Of a stretch of DNA of 64,000 bases, positions 24,841-33,785 are shown piece by piece. A model generated the notes under the pieces. It saw only the letters and a program-made list of their open reading frames with translations, ran no database searches and was not told where the DNA came from. Position 1 is the first letter of the stretch. Every line of letters begins with the position of its first letter. This DNA comes from Eubacterium sp. 1001713B170207_170306_E7 (lineage in GTDB: Bacteria; Bacillota; Clostridia; Eubacteriales; Eubacteriaceae): NCBI RefSeq assembly GCF_015547515.1, contig NZ_JADMVE010000005.1:124001-188000 (forward strand). Reading direction: 5' to 3'. The position numbers were made by a program, and so were the translations under genes.

Positions 24841-25380
24841 CTACTCCCAGGCCAGCTCCCTGAGCACCTGCATATAGAGTCCTTTATCCCATCTGGGCTC
24901 CTCATCAAATTGAAGATACTCCTCGTGGCCGCCGGATTGCCGGTAACCGCGGTAGCCGGCCTGAACTGCCATGCAGAAGCGCTGGAGACAGGTGGTCTCC
25001 AGGTAATCCAGATCACCGAAGCACACGCCCTCAAACTGCTCCTGCATAAAGGTCAGCAGCTCATCGTCTGAAATCAGGTCGTCGCATTCGTTTTTATACA
25101 GGAAGAAAATATCCTGCAGCCGCTTGAGGGTCTCGACATAATTATCCTGCCAGATATACTGGGAATCGCAAAAAAGGTGGATGATCTTTTTGGTGACGCA
25201 GGGGCCGATCTCCACACGCTGGTGTTTCTTAAGGCTTTCATTTCGGGCTTCCATCACTGCCAGCGCCTGCTCACCGGACAGGGTAAGTCCAAAGTGTTCG
25301 CTCTCCCCATTGCAGGCTGCCACTGCTTTTGTGTCCTCCACCAGCTGTACTTCTGCCGCTGTTTTCATAAGATCCATCAT
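24841..25380 (-). CDS. uncharacterised 179-residue protein (DUF6323-like)
   Basis: I do not recognise a function. The protein is acidic and mostly helical, with no signal peptide and no membrane segment. It carries scattered cysteines (for example GPCVTKK, FCDSQY, TTCLQRFC). The pattern LTLSGEQALAVMEARNESLKK near residue 33 resembles an uncharacterised clostridial family I recall as DUF6323. AGAAAGGAAGTG precedes the ATG at 25380. It converges on the YcxB-like gene with only 21 bases between the stops and has no operon partner. Confidence 0.6.
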   Translation of the reverse strand: MMDLMKTAAEVQLVEDTKAVAACNGESEHFGLTLSGEQALAVMEARNESLKKHQRVEIGPCVTKKIIHLFCDSQYIWQDNYVETLKRLQDIFFLYKNECDDLISDDELLTFMQEQFEGVCFGDLDYLETTCLQRFCMAVQAGYRGYRQSGGHEEYLQFDEEPRWDKGLYMQVLRELAWE

Positions 25381-25448
25381 TTCCAGACACTTCCTTTCTC
25401 ATGTAAAGTATCCTCTATTGTACGCTCATTTTCTGGAAATAAACAGTC

Positions 25449-25477
25449 TTGTAGTGGAAAATTTAATGGGGTATAAT
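25449..25477 (+). promoter_or_regulatory. orphan sigma-A promoter
   Basis: TTGTAG (25449-25454), 17 bases, TATAAT (25472-25477). It faces a strong terminator only about 30 bases past the expected start point, with no reading frame between. Confidence 0.55.
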
Positions 25478-25483
25478 AGAGGT

Positions 25484-25541
25484 AGAGGGAAGTGTTTGTC
25501 CCAATTAAAAAGTTCCAGCCGGGTTTCGGCTGGAACTTTTT
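25484..25541 (+). ncRNA. candidate short transcript (about 60 nt)
   Basis: The span runs from the expected start point of the orphan promoter to the end of the 14-bp terminator stem. It contains GAAGTGTTTGTCCCAAT and no start codon with a useful frame. It could be a small RNA or a leftover promoter. Nothing shows that it is transcribed. Confidence 0.3.
25507..25541. terminator. bidirectional intrinsic terminator
   Basis: AAAAAGTTCCAGCC (25507-25520) pairs perfectly with GGCTGGAACTTTTT (25528-25541) around a 7-base loop. It directly follows the RpiR gene on the minus strand. Confidence 0.85.
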
Positions 25542-25542
25542 T

Positions 25543-26388
25543 TCATGTCTTGTTTAAGGATACCGCGATCCGCGACTGGTTGAGGGCTTTGTAGAACTTA
25601 GCCTCATTCTGCATAAAGACGGACAGGTATAGAATGTCCACAATCACCAGCTGGACGATTCTGGATGCCATGGCTTCGGAGTGGTACTTTTTGTCATTGG
25701 TGGAGCTGGATAAAAACACGTCGGACTTCTTGGCAAGGCTGGAATTGCTGAAGCTGGTCAGCGATATGATCTTCGCGCCGTTTTCCTTTGCCAGGCTGAC
25801 CGCATTTAACACCTCCACGCTTTCACCTGTATGTGATACCACAAACAGCACGTCCTCTGGGGTCATATGCGAGCAGTGGATGTTCATCAGGTGTGAATCC
25901 TGAAAGCCGTTGACATTCAGACCGATTTTCCCAAACTTGTGCAGCGCGTCAATGGCGACGGCTGAGGACGCGCCGATGCCAAAAAACGTCACGCGCCTCG
26001 CGTCCAGTATCATCTCAGCGCACTGATCAATATCCTCCTGGTCAATGGAATACTCGAGATCACTGACTGCCGTATTGGTATGCTTAATCACCTTGCGCTT
26101 GATATCCGAGGTGCTGTCGCCCTCGGCTATTTCCTCGTTGATGGTCTCGCTGGGGCTGTCAATCAGCTCTTTGGCCAGATTTACCCGAAAAATCTGATAG
26201 GAATCATAATCCAGTTTCTTAAGAAACCGCATAACGGTGGTCTCACTGGTGCTGCAGTTATTGGCCAGCTCTGTAATGGACAAAAGAATGGTGGCATCCG
26301 GATTATCCAGTATGTAGTCCGCAATGGTCTTCTGCGTTTTAGAGAGCAGATTGTATTTTGTTCGTATATCACTTAATAAAGAAGCCAT
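25543..26388 (-). CDS. RpiR/MurR-family regulator with SIS domain
   Basis: A 281-residue regulator. Residues about 1-77 are the RpiR helix-turn-helix (LLSKTQKTIADYILDNPD, then NNCSTSETTVMRFLKKL). Residues about 115-250 are a sugar-phosphate-binding SIS domain (FFGIGASSAVAIDALHKFG and VVSHTGESVEV). Such proteins sense phosphosugars. An AAAGGGAGAA ribosome site precedes the ATG at 26388. It is divergent from the first dehydrogenase operon and is a clear paralog, of identical length, of the regulator at 35427-36272. It probably represses the rightward operon through ATTTAC/GTAAAT sites. Confidence 0.88.
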   Translation of the reverse strand: MASLLSDIRTKYNLLSKTQKTIADYILDNPDATILLSITELANNCSTSETTVMRFLKKLDYDSYQIFRVNLAKELIDSPSETINEEIAEGDSTSDIKRKVIKHTNTAVSDLEYSIDQEDIDQCAEMILDARRVTFFGIGASSAVAIDALHKFGKIGLNVNGFQDSHLMNIHCSHMTPEDVLFVVSHTGESVEVLNAVSLAKENGAKIISLTSFSNSSLAKKSDVFLSSSTNDKKYHSEAMASRIVQLVIVDILYLSVFMQNEAKFYKALNQSRIAVSLNKT

Positions 26389-26482
26389 AAGATTTCTCCC
26401 TTTTTCCTCTTTTTGACTTAATTATACTTCATAACTCTCCGAAAGTAAAACACTCTTTCGTTAATAATTTACGATTGCTATG

Positions 26483-26511
26483 TTGACATCGTCAAAAAAT
26501 GATGTTATAAT
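26483..26511 (+). promoter_or_regulatory. sigma-A promoter of the first polyol operon
   Basis: Consensus TTGACA (26483-26488) and TATAAT (26506-26511) with a 17-base spacer, 91 bases before the first gene. Confidence 0.82.
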
Positions 26512-26520
26512 TCGTTTATA

Positions 26521-26537
26521 ATTTACGAATTGTAAAT
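26521..26537. promoter_or_regulatory. candidate RpiR operator
   Basis: ATTTAC (26521-26526), five bases, GTAAAT (26532-26537), ten bases after the -10. The same half-sites occur, more extensively, after the -10 of the second polyol operon (36449-36492). Confidence 0.6.
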
Positions 26538-26601
26538 AGCAAGCGTAAATTTAAAACCATTTTTATGAAATAAATATTATCAGAGGAGGCAAAGATTAAA
26601 A

Positions 26602-27654
26602 ATGAAAGCAGTAAGAATGTATAAGCCTGGGGACTTGAGAGTTGAGGATGTTCCAAAACCGGAAATGATGGACGATGAAGCGATGGTGAAGGTTCGCGCT
26701 GTTGGTCTTTGCGGTTCAGATATTCCCAGAGCCCTTGTCTATGGCGCTCATGTTTCTCCGATTACCATCGGACATGAATTCTCCGGTGAAATCGAAGCGG
26801 TTGGTAAAAATGTGAAGAACTTTAAGCCCGGAGACCGGGTGGTAGTTCCGCCGCTCATCCCATGTGGAAAATGCGAATGGTGCCAGAAGGGGATTTACTC
26901 CTTATGCGAGGATTATGATTACTATGGTTCCAGACGTGACGGCGCGCTCGCCGAGTATGTATCTGTCAAGGAATCCAATCTTTTAAAGGTTCCTGAGGGC
27001 GTATCCTACGAGGACGCCGCGACGCTTGACCCCTGCGCAAACGCCTATCACGGACTCATGCGCGGCAATTTTGAAGCGGACGACAGCGTTTGTGTCTGCG
27101 GCACCGGCCCCATCGGCCTGTTCGCCGCGCAGTACGCAAAGCTCTGCGGGGCCTCTCAGGTCATTGCGGTTGACGTCTGGGACGAAAAGCTGGACATCGC
27201 CAAAAAGGTGGGCGCAGATGTGGTCATCAATTCCTTAAACGAAGATCCAGTGGAAGCGGTTAAAAAGGCCACTGGCGGCAAGGGCGCCAACCTGGTCATT
27301 GACTTCTCCGGCGTTCCCGCAGCTCAGAAGCAGTGTATTCTCATGGCTTCAAAAATGGGCCGTGTTGTCTTCCTCGGAATTTCCCATAAAGGCTTAGACT
27401 TAAGCGAAAAAGAAGTGGATACCATCATGCGAAGCCAGCTGAGCGTCATCGGCTCATGGAACTCCTTTACCAAACCTTATCCCGGCGAGGACTGGACGGA
27501 ATCCTTGAAAATGTTCGGCGAACGCGGAATGACCGCCAGGGATATCATCAGCCACCGCCTGCCGCTGGACGACTGTCCGGGTATCTTCGACAAGATTAAG
27601 GAAGGCGGCTTCTTCTACAACAAGGTGATGTTCTACCCCTGGGGACAGGAATAA
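26602..27654 (+). CDS. zinc-dependent polyol dehydrogenase (galactitol-1-phosphate/sorbitol dehydrogenase type)
   Basis: A 350-residue medium-chain dehydrogenase. Catalytic zinc ligands are Cys37 (GLCGSD) and His58-Glu59 (GHEF). The structural zinc site is Cys88, 91, 94 and 102 (PCGKCEWCQKGIYSLC). The Rossmann motif GTGPIGLFAA is near residue 168. Such enzymes oxidise a sugar alcohol or its phosphate to the ketose with NAD. It is nearly the same protein as the one at 36529-37599: I count four differences over the first 130 or so residues. GAGGAGGCAAAG precedes the ATG. It is the first gene of an eight-gene operon. Confidence 0.86.
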   Translation: MKAVRMYKPGDLRVEDVPKPEMMDDEAMVKVRAVGLCGSDIPRALVYGAHVSPITIGHEFSGEIEAVGKNVKNFKPGDRVVVPPLIPCGKCEWCQKGIYSLCEDYDYYGSRRDGALAEYVSVKESNLLKVPEGVSYEDAATLDPCANAYHGLMRGNFEADDSVCVCGTGPIGLFAAQYAKLCGASQVIAVDVWDEKLDIAKKVGADVVINSLNEDPVEAVKKATGGKGANLVIDFSGVPAAQKQCILMASKMGRVVFLGISHKGLDLSEKEVDTIMRSQLSVIGSWNSFTKPYPGEDWTESLKMFGERGMTARDIISHRLPLDDCPGIFDKIKEGGFFYNKVMFYPWGQE

Positions 27655-27672
27655 TCGAAAGGAACTGAAGTG

Positions 27673-28716
27673 ATGCAGGCATTCGTACTTAATGAAAACA
27701 GAGCGCTTGAGGTTCGGGACGTTCCCGAGCCTCAGGGCAGTGACGATAACATCATCGTCAAGGTAAAATCCGCTTCCATCTGCGGCACAGACATGCGGAC
27801 TTTTTTAAAGGGAAATGACAAAATTGACGTGCCGCGCGTCCTGGGCCATGAATGTGCCGGCGATATCGTCCATGCCGGCAGTCTCGCGCAGGCCCACGGC
27901 TACCATGTTGGGGACCGTGTGACCGTGGCTCCGGCCATCGGCTGCGGCGAGTGCTGGCCATGCAGAACCGGACACACCAACATGTGTGACCACCTGACCA
28001 CCATCGGTTTCCAGTATGAGGGTGTGTTCGCGCCTTACCTGGAGGTTCCGGCCCAGGCCATCCGAATGAACAATGTCATCAAGCTGCCCGACAACATCGA
28101 ATATGACGACGCCACCCTGATCGAACCGGCCGCCTGCGCCTTAAACGGCCAGCGCTACATGCACATCGAGCCCGGCGATTTCGTGGTTGTCTACGGCAGC
28201 GGCATGATCGGCTGTATCCATGCCGAGCTTGCCTTCCAGAAGGGCGCGGCAAAGGTCATTATTGTGGAACCGGTTGAGAAACGCGGAAAGATCGCCATGG
28301 AAAAGGTTCCGGGCGTGATCTGGGTGAATCCTTTTACGCAGGATACTGTGGCAGAGGTTGAGCGCATCACCGAGGGCCGCGGCGCCAACGTGGTCATCAC
28401 CGCGACCTCTGTGCCTTCCGTCCATACAGAGGCTCAGGTCATCGCCGCGAAGATGGGGCGTATCTCCCTGTTCGGCGGGCTTCCCGGTGAGAGCAAGGGC
28501 TACATCGACTCGAATCTGATCCATTACAAGGAGCTTCAGGTCTGCGGTGTGCACGCCACCACACCGGACTGCATGCGCGAGATCATGCAGCTCATGGAAA
28601 CGGGAAAGCTGGACGCGAAAAAATACATTGAGCGCTCCATAAAGCTGGAAAACATCATGGACGGCTTCACCGCAATCCGCGACGAAAACATCATGAAGGT
28701 TGTTGTTCATCCATAA
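27673..28716 (+). CDS. second zinc-dependent dehydrogenase
   Basis: A 347-residue medium-chain dehydrogenase only distantly related to its upstream neighbour. Catalytic zinc ligands are Cys37 (SICGTDM) and His59-Glu60 (GHEC). The structural zinc cysteines are 91, 94, 97 and 105 (GCGECWPCRTGHTNMC). The nucleotide motif is YGSGMIGCIHA. The ATG at 27673 follows AAAGGAA; a GTG at 27670 is one codon upstream. Two dehydrogenases in one operon suggest two successive or opposite oxidations, for example of a polyol and a polyol phosphate. The substrate is not known. Confidence 0.83.
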   Translation: MQAFVLNENRALEVRDVPEPQGSDDNIIVKVKSASICGTDMRTFLKGNDKIDVPRVLGHECAGDIVHAGSLAQAHGYHVGDRVTVAPAIGCGECWPCRTGHTNMCDHLTTIGFQYEGVFAPYLEVPAQAIRMNNVIKLPDNIEYDDATLIEPAACALNGQRYMHIEPGDFVVVYGSGMIGCIHAELAFQKGAAKVIIVEPVEKRGKIAMEKVPGVIWVNPFTQDTVAEVERITEGRGANVVITATSVPSVHTEAQVIAAKMGRISLFGGLPGESKGYIDSNLIHYKELQVCGVHATTPDCMREIMQLMETGKLDAKKYIERSIKLENIMDGFTAIRDENIMKVVVHP

Positions 28717-28737
28717 ACTAAAAACAGGAGATCATCT

Positions 28738-29925
28738 ATGAATTACCCAAAAATATACCTGGTCCTGGATAACTGCTTTGCCATCAAGCGCTGGGTGGAA
28801 CCGGAAACCTGGGGACCGCTCATTAAGGAGCTGGGCTTTGACTATATCGAGGCCAGCTTTGACAACGAGGCCGACTTTTTCTATTCACCCCAGTGGTACC
28901 TCGACGAATGGTTCGACCGTGTAAAGGCTGTGGAAGCTGAACAGAATATCCGGGTTGCCAGCTTTTTTACCGGCTACCAGACCTACCGGACGGCCGGCCT
29001 CGCCCATCCAAATGCAAAAATGGCCCGCCATCTGCTGGAGGGCTGGGTAGAACCCGCCATAAAAAGACTGGGCGCACGGGGCTCCGGCATTGGTTTTTCC
29101 CTTCACGCTTACCCTGACAAGGTGTTGCAGGACCCGGACCTCTACCGGGAAGAAACAGAAAAGGTTTCGGAAATTATGTCCGAAATCGGCAAAATCGCAA
29201 AGGATAACGGCAATATTCCCGTCTGCGTTGAGGCCATGTACGCCCCGCACCAGACCCCCTGGACCATCGAGGGCACAAAGCGCTTTCTCCGGAATATTTA
29301 CAGCATTGACCATCATCCCATCTACACCACAGTTGATTTAGGGCACATGGTCGGCCAGGTACGTTTCCGGAAGCCCGGCCGCGGCGAGATCCGCCAGAGC
29401 ATTGAAGCCGCTGTAAAAGGCGGTGCCTTCACCGAACCCTGGCTGGGCGGCGACACCACCTACGCGATCTGGGAGAAGGCAGTCCAAAACAAAGACACCA
29501 GCGACGCGGCCCTGAACGCCATCGAAGCCGACATGGCGCGCTACCCGTACCTCTTCTCCTTTGATCCGGCTGACTCTGACCCTTACGCCTGGCTTGAACA
29601 GCTGGCCTGCTATTCCCCCATCATGCACATGCAGCAGACCAATGGCGTTACCTCCTCCCACGCGGCCTTTACAAAGGACAACAACACAGCGGGCATCATC
29701 GACGGCGCCAGGCTCCTGAAGGCCATCGCGAAATCCTATGAAACCGAGGACACGGCCATGCCGCCAAAGGCTGAGTCCATCTGTCTGAGCTTTGAGATTT
29801 TCGCGTCCAACGCTGAACATCCAAGAGAAATCAAAAAGAAATTAAAGGAAACCTGCGCGTACTGGCGCCAGTTTATTCCAAAGGATGGCATGCCGCTCAA
29901 TGAGCTCATTGATTTACTGAAATAA
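28738..29925 (+). CDS. TIM-barrel sugar isomerase/epimerase-like protein
   Basis: A 395-residue member of the xylose-isomerase-like TIM-barrel superfamily. Probable metal ligands are Glu in VCVEAMYAPHQ (near residue 163), Asp-His in VDLGHMVG (near 200), His in SPIMHMQQ and Glu in CLSFEIFAS. These proteins isomerise or epimerise keto- and aldo-sugars or their phosphates. It is longer than the TIM-barrel protein at 11697-12611 and not closely similar to it. Its partners (kinase, GlpA-like flavoenzyme, epimerase) recall the erythritol pathway in outline, but the DeoC aldolase does not fit that route, so the reaction stays open. CAGGAG precedes the ATG. Confidence 0.72.
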   Translation: MNYPKIYLVLDNCFAIKRWVEPETWGPLIKELGFDYIEASFDNEADFFYSPQWYLDEWFDRVKAVEAEQNIRVASFFTGYQTYRTAGLAHPNAKMARHLLEGWVEPAIKRLGARGSGIGFSLHAYPDKVLQDPDLYREETEKVSEIMSEIGKIAKDNGNIPVCVEAMYAPHQTPWTIEGTKRFLRNIYSIDHHPIYTTVDLGHMVGQVRFRKPGRGEIRQSIEAAVKGGAFTEPWLGGDTTYAIWEKAVQNKDTSDAALNAIEADMARYPYLFSFDPADSDPYAWLEQLACYSPIMHMQQTNGVTSSHAAFTKDNNTAGIIDGARLLKAIAKSYETEDTAMPPKAESICLSFEIFASNAEHPREIKKKLKETCAYWRQFIPKDGMPLNELIDLLK

Positions 29926-29960
29926 AGACGACAAGAATGAATGAATGAAGGAGTATACAA

Positions 29961-30611
29961 ATGAACAAACAAGAAATTTTAGGCCACATTGACCACACAC
30001 TTTTAAAAGCATTCTCAACCTGGGATCAGATCAAAGCCCTCTGCGACGACGCGGTGGAATATAAAACCGCCTCTGTCTGTATTCCCCCTTCCTTTGTAAA
30101 AAAAGCGAAGGAAACCTACGGCGATGCCCTGAATGTCTGCACGGTCATCGGTTTTCCTCTGGGCTATAACACGACTGCCGTCAAGGCTTTTGAAGTCAAG
30201 GACGCCATTGCCAACGGTGCGTCCGAGGTGGATATGGTCATCAATATCGGCGCTTTAAAGGACAAGGATTACGACTATGTTCAGAATGAAATCGCTGAAC
30301 TGAAAAAGGCCGCCGGCGACAACATTTTAAAGGTCATCGTTGAGACCTGCTACCTGACCGAAGAAGAAAAGGCCAAGGTCTGCGAGCTGGTGACAAACGC
30401 GGGCGCAGACTACATCAAAACCTCCACCGGATTTGGAACAGGCGGCGCGACCATTGAGGACATCAACCTCTTCAGAGAACATATCGGGCCGGCTGTCAAA
30501 ATGAAAGCCTCCGGCGGCGTAAAAACCGTCGAAGACCTCGAAATGTTCTTAGACGCAGGCTGTGACCGCATCGGTACCAGCTCAGCCATCGGACTTTTGA
30601 AAGAAAGCTAG
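29961..30611 (+). CDS. deoC: deoxyribose-phosphate aldolase (DeoC)
   Basis: A 216-residue class I aldolase. Family motifs run in order: IDHTLLK (10-16), CTVIGFPLG (60-68), EVDMVINIGALK (89-100), LKVIVETCYLT (123-133), IKTSTGFGTGGAT (152-164) and KASGGVKT (182-189). The Schiff-base lysine is Lys153 and the second catalytic lysine is Lys182. The known reaction splits 2-deoxyribose 5-phosphate into acetaldehyde and glyceraldehyde 3-phosphate. All catalytic residues are present, so a DERA-type cleavage is likely, though a related substrate is possible in this polyol context. A paralog lies at 39182-39847. GAAGGAGTATACAA precedes the ATG. Confidence 0.9.
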   Translation: MNKQEILGHIDHTLLKAFSTWDQIKALCDDAVEYKTASVCIPPSFVKKAKETYGDALNVCTVIGFPLGYNTTAVKAFEVKDAIANGASEVDMVINIGALKDKDYDYVQNEIAELKKAAGDNILKVIVETCYLTEEEKAKVCELVTNAGADYIKTSTGFGTGGATIEDINLFREHIGPAVKMKASGGVKTVEDLEMFLDAGCDRIGTSSAIGLLKES

Positions 30612-30625
30612 GCCAGGTGAAAAAA

Positions 30626-32080
30626 ATGTATGATCTTGTGATCATCGGCGCCGGCGTCACCGGCTGCTGCATTGCGCGTGAAATATCAAAATACGAAGTA
30701 AACGCATGTGTCATCGAAAAAGGGGACGACGTCGCTTCGGGAACCTCAAAGGCCAACACGGGTGTTATCCACACCGGCCTTGAGGCCGACCCGGGCTCTC
30801 TGATGGCCAAATTATGCGTCGAAGGTAATCGATTAATGTGGGAGCTCTCTGAGGAGCTGGATTTTCCAGTCAAGAAAAACGGAAAATTCATTGTCTGTAC
30901 CCATGAGGAAGACCTGCCCAAGCTGCAGGAGCAGCTGGACCACGCCAACCAGAACGGCGTCCCGGGCTGCCGCATCGTGCCAAGGGATGAAGTCCTGAAG
31001 CTTGAACCCAACCTCACCGAAAGAACCGTGGCCGCGCTCTACGCGCCCACCGGCGGGGTGATCTGTCCCTTTAACCTCGCCATCGCCATGGGCGAAAACG
31101 CCAATGTCAACGGCGTGGAATTCAAATTTGAAACCGAAGCCCTCGACATTGTCAAAACCGACGGCTTCTACACCATTAAGACCAACCGGGGCGATATCCA
31201 GACAAAGGCCATCGCCAACGCTGCCGGCGTCTATGCCGACAAATTCCACAACATGGTCAGTGAGAAGAAAATTCACATCACCCCCAGAAAGGGCGAGTAC
31301 ATTTTCTTTGACAAATCACTGGGAACCATCTTTAACGCGACGGTTGTGCCGCTGCCCGGCAAAATGGGCAAGGGCATCGCCGCTTCTCAGACCATCCACG
31401 GCAACTTCTTTGTGGGGCCGACCGCATCCGACGTGGACGACAAGGAATCCTTCCAGACCACGCAGGAGGTCCTGGACTCCTTGAAAGCCATCGCCGCTTC
31501 ACCTGATTTTCTGCATAAAAACCCACTGCCACTGAACAAAATCATCACCTCCTTTGTGGGGCTGCGGGCACACGAGGACCATCACGAGTTCATTGTCGAG
31601 GAAGTCGCGGACGCTGAAAACTTCTTTGACGCCGCCGGCATCGAGTCGCCGGGGCTTACCAGCTCGCCGGCCATTGGCGTTATGCTTTCCGGGATCATCG
31701 CGGATAAAATGCAGTTGAAAAAGAAAACGAACTTCATCGCAAAGCGAAAGGGCGTCTTAAAATTCGACAGCCTGTCCAATGAAAAAAAAATCGCACTGAT
31801 CAAGGAAAAGCCTGAATACGGCAACATTGTCTGCCGCTGTGAGATGGTCACCGAGGGTGAGATCATGGACGCCATCAACCGTCCCATCGGCGCAAAATCC
31901 ATGGATTCTGTCAAGCGCAGAACCCGTGCGGGCATGGGTCGCTGCCAGGCAGGCTTCTGCACGCCGCGCACCATGGAGATCCTTGCCCGGGAGCTGGGCG
32001 TTGAGATGACGGACATCACCAAAAAAGGCGGTGCCTCACAGCTTCTGGTCAGCTGTGACAAAGAAATCGGACAGAAATGA
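30626..32080 (+). CDS. GlpA-like FAD dehydrogenase with C-terminal [2Fe-2S]-binding BFD domain
   Basis: A 484-residue flavoprotein of the DAO/glycerol-3-phosphate dehydrogenase type. The FAD-binding IIGAGVTG is at about residues 6-13. The C-terminus carries a BFD-like cysteine domain (VCRCEMVTEGEI, then MGRCQAGFCTPRTM). Family members oxidise glycerol 3-phosphate or related hydroxy acids. The ATG at 30626 follows AGGTGA closely and is preferred over a GTG at 30617. It starts a redox trio with the next two genes, a common replacement for GlpABC in clostridia. A second version lies at 49199-50638. Confidence 0.83.
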   Translation: MYDLVIIGAGVTGCCIAREISKYEVNACVIEKGDDVASGTSKANTGVIHTGLEADPGSLMAKLCVEGNRLMWELSEELDFPVKKNGKFIVCTHEEDLPKLQEQLDHANQNGVPGCRIVPRDEVLKLEPNLTERTVAALYAPTGGVICPFNLAIAMGENANVNGVEFKFETEALDIVKTDGFYTIKTNRGDIQTKAIANAAGVYADKFHNMVSEKKIHITPRKGEYIFFDKSLGTIFNATVVPLPGKMGKGIAASQTIHGNFFVGPTASDVDDKESFQTTQEVLDSLKAIAASPDFLHKNPLPLNKIITSFVGLRAHEDHHEFIVEEVADAENFFDAAGIESPGLTSSPAIGVMLSGIIADKMQLKKKTNFIAKRKGVLKFDSLSNEKKIALIKEKPEYGNIVCRCEMVTEGEIMDAINRPIGAKSMDSVKRRTRAGMGRCQAGFCTPRTMEILARELGVEMTDITKKGGASQLLVSCDKEIGQK

Positions 32081-32090
32081 GAGGTTGATT

Positions 32091-33356
32091 ATGAAGTCAT
32101 ATGAAATAGTCATCATCGGCGGAGGGCCGGCCGGACTTGCGGCGGCCATCTCCGCCAGAAAAGAAGGCGCCGGCGATATCTTGATCGTGGAGCGGGACCG
32201 GAGGCTCGGCGGCATTTTAAACCAGTGCATCCACAACGGCTTTGGCCTGCACACCTTCAAGGAAGAGCTGACCGGCCCCGAGTACGCCCAGCGTTTCATC
32301 GACGAGGTGGTTGATTCCGGAATCGAGTACAAGCTGAACACCATGGTGGTGGACATCACAGAAGACAAAGTGATCACCATCATGAACAGCACCGACGGTC
32401 TGGTTCAGCTTCAGGCAAAGGCCATTGTGCTGGCCATGGGCTGCCGGGAGCGCCCCAGAGGCGCGCTGAACATACCGGGCTGCCGCCCGGCCGGCATTTA
32501 CAGCGCCGGCACGGCCCAGCGGTTTGTCAATATCGAGGGGTTTATGCCCGGCCGCGAAATCGTTATTCTGGGCTCTGGAGACATCGGCCTGATCATGGCG
32601 CGGCGCCTGACCCTGGAAGGGGCAACGGTAAAGGTTGTCGCCGAGATCATGCCATATTCCGGCGGCCTCAAGCGCAACATTGTCCAGTGCCTGGACGATT
32701 ACGGCATTCCGCTCAAACTGAGCCATACCGTTGTGAACATCAAGGGCCAGGAACGGGTGGAGGGCGTCACCATCGCCCAGGTCGATGAAAACATGAAGCC
32801 CATTCCCGGGACCGAGGAGGATTACACCTGCGACACACTTCTCTTATCCGTGGGCCTCATCCCTGAAAATGAGCTGTCCAGCCAGATCAACGTAGACCTT
32901 GACCGTAAAACAAACGGACCGGTGGTCAACGAGAGCTTTGAGACCAATATCCCGGGCGTTTTTGCCTGCGGCAATGTGCTCCATGTCCACGACCTGGTCG
33001 ACTACGTTTCTGAAGAAGCCGCCTGCGCAGGAAAATGCGCGGCGGAATATGTCCGGCAGCCGCAGAAAGCCGTACAGGGGCCTGTCATCGAGCTGGTCAC
33101 CGGGCAGGGCGTCAGCTACACGGTGCCCAAAACCATTTACCTGAGCCGCATGGGCGAAACCCTCAAGGTCCGCTTCCGCGTCAGCGGTGTCTACGAAAAC
33201 AGCTTCATTTCCGTTTACTTTGGCGACAAACGTGTCAAGCACCGCAAAAAAAGAATTGTCACACCAGGCGAAATGGAAGAAATCGAACTCATCAGGCAGG
33301 AGCTCCAGGCTGAACCGGACTTAAAACAGATTCTGATTAAAATCGAGGAGGCCTAA
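32091..33356 (+). CDS. GlpB-like FAD/NAD(P)-dependent oxidoreductase
   Basis: A 421-residue pyridine-nucleotide-disulfide-type flavoprotein. FAD binding is by IIGGGPAGLAAA (about 7-18) and NAD binding by VILGSGDIGLIMARR (about 158-172). A typical second FAD motif is GVFACGNVLHVHDLVD. There is no redox-active CxxC of the disulfide reductases, so it probably passes electrons between NAD and its partners. The ATG at 32091 follows GAGAGGTTG; the frame is open further upstream, overlapping the previous gene, but that start lacks support. It matches the N-terminal part of the fused protein at 50640-52037. Confidence 0.83.
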   Translation: MKSYEIVIIGGGPAGLAAAISARKEGAGDILIVERDRRLGGILNQCIHNGFGLHTFKEELTGPEYAQRFIDEVVDSGIEYKLNTMVVDITEDKVITIMNSTDGLVQLQAKAIVLAMGCRERPRGALNIPGCRPAGIYSAGTAQRFVNIEGFMPGREIVILGSGDIGLIMARRLTLEGATVKVVAEIMPYSGGLKRNIVQCLDDYGIPLKLSHTVVNIKGQERVEGVTIAQVDENMKPIPGTEEDYTCDTLLLSVGLIPENELSSQINVDLDRKTNGPVVNESFETNIPGVFACGNVLHVHDLVDYVSEEAACAGKCAAEYVRQPQKAVQGPVIELVTGQGVSYTVPKTIYLSRMGETLKVRFRVSGVYENSFISVYFGDKRVKHRKKRIVTPGEMEEIELIRQELQAEPDLKQILIKIEEA

Positions 33357-33360
33357 GCAT

Positions 33361-33729
33361 ATGGAAAAACAAATTACCTGTATCGGCTGCCCGCTCGGCT
33401 GTGCCGTCACGGTCACCATGGAACAGGGGGAAATCACAGACATTACCGGGTACACCTGCAAGCGCGGCGAAAAGTACGCGCGTAAAGAGGTCACGCACCC
33501 GACACGGATCGTCACCTCCATTGTCAAGGTCAACGGCGGGGACATCCAGATGGTATCCGTCAAGACAGAATCCGACATACCAAAGGATAAAATATTCGAC
33601 TGCATGGAGGCCATGCGTGAAATCGTTGTAACCGCACCGGTAAAAATAGGGGATATTATTGTACCGGATGTCTGCGGCACAGGTGTCAATGTGATTGCCA
33701 CCAAAAATATCGACAAAAAAGCTTGCTAG
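33361..33729 (+). CDS. DUF1667 cysteine-rich redox partner
   Basis: A 122-residue DUF1667 protein. Four cysteines, Cys7, Cys10, Cys14 (CIGCPLGC) and Cys33 (YTCKRG), could hold an iron-sulfur cluster. The family is regularly found with GlpA-like and GlpB-like flavoproteins, as here, and probably carries electrons for them. The same module is fused to the C-terminus of the GlpB-like protein at 50640-52037 with the same cysteine spacing. GAGGAGGCC precedes the ATG, 4 bases after the previous stop. Confidence 0.85.
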   Translation: MEKQITCIGCPLGCAVTVTMEQGEITDITGYTCKRGEKYARKEVTHPTRIVTSIVKVNGGDIQMVSVKTESDIPKDKIFDCMEAMREIVVTAPVKIGDIIVPDVCGTGVNVIATKNIDKKAC

Positions 33730-33785
33730 CATAACACACAATTGATCGAGTAAATTTAAATTAATTTAAAATAAGGGGTAAAATC

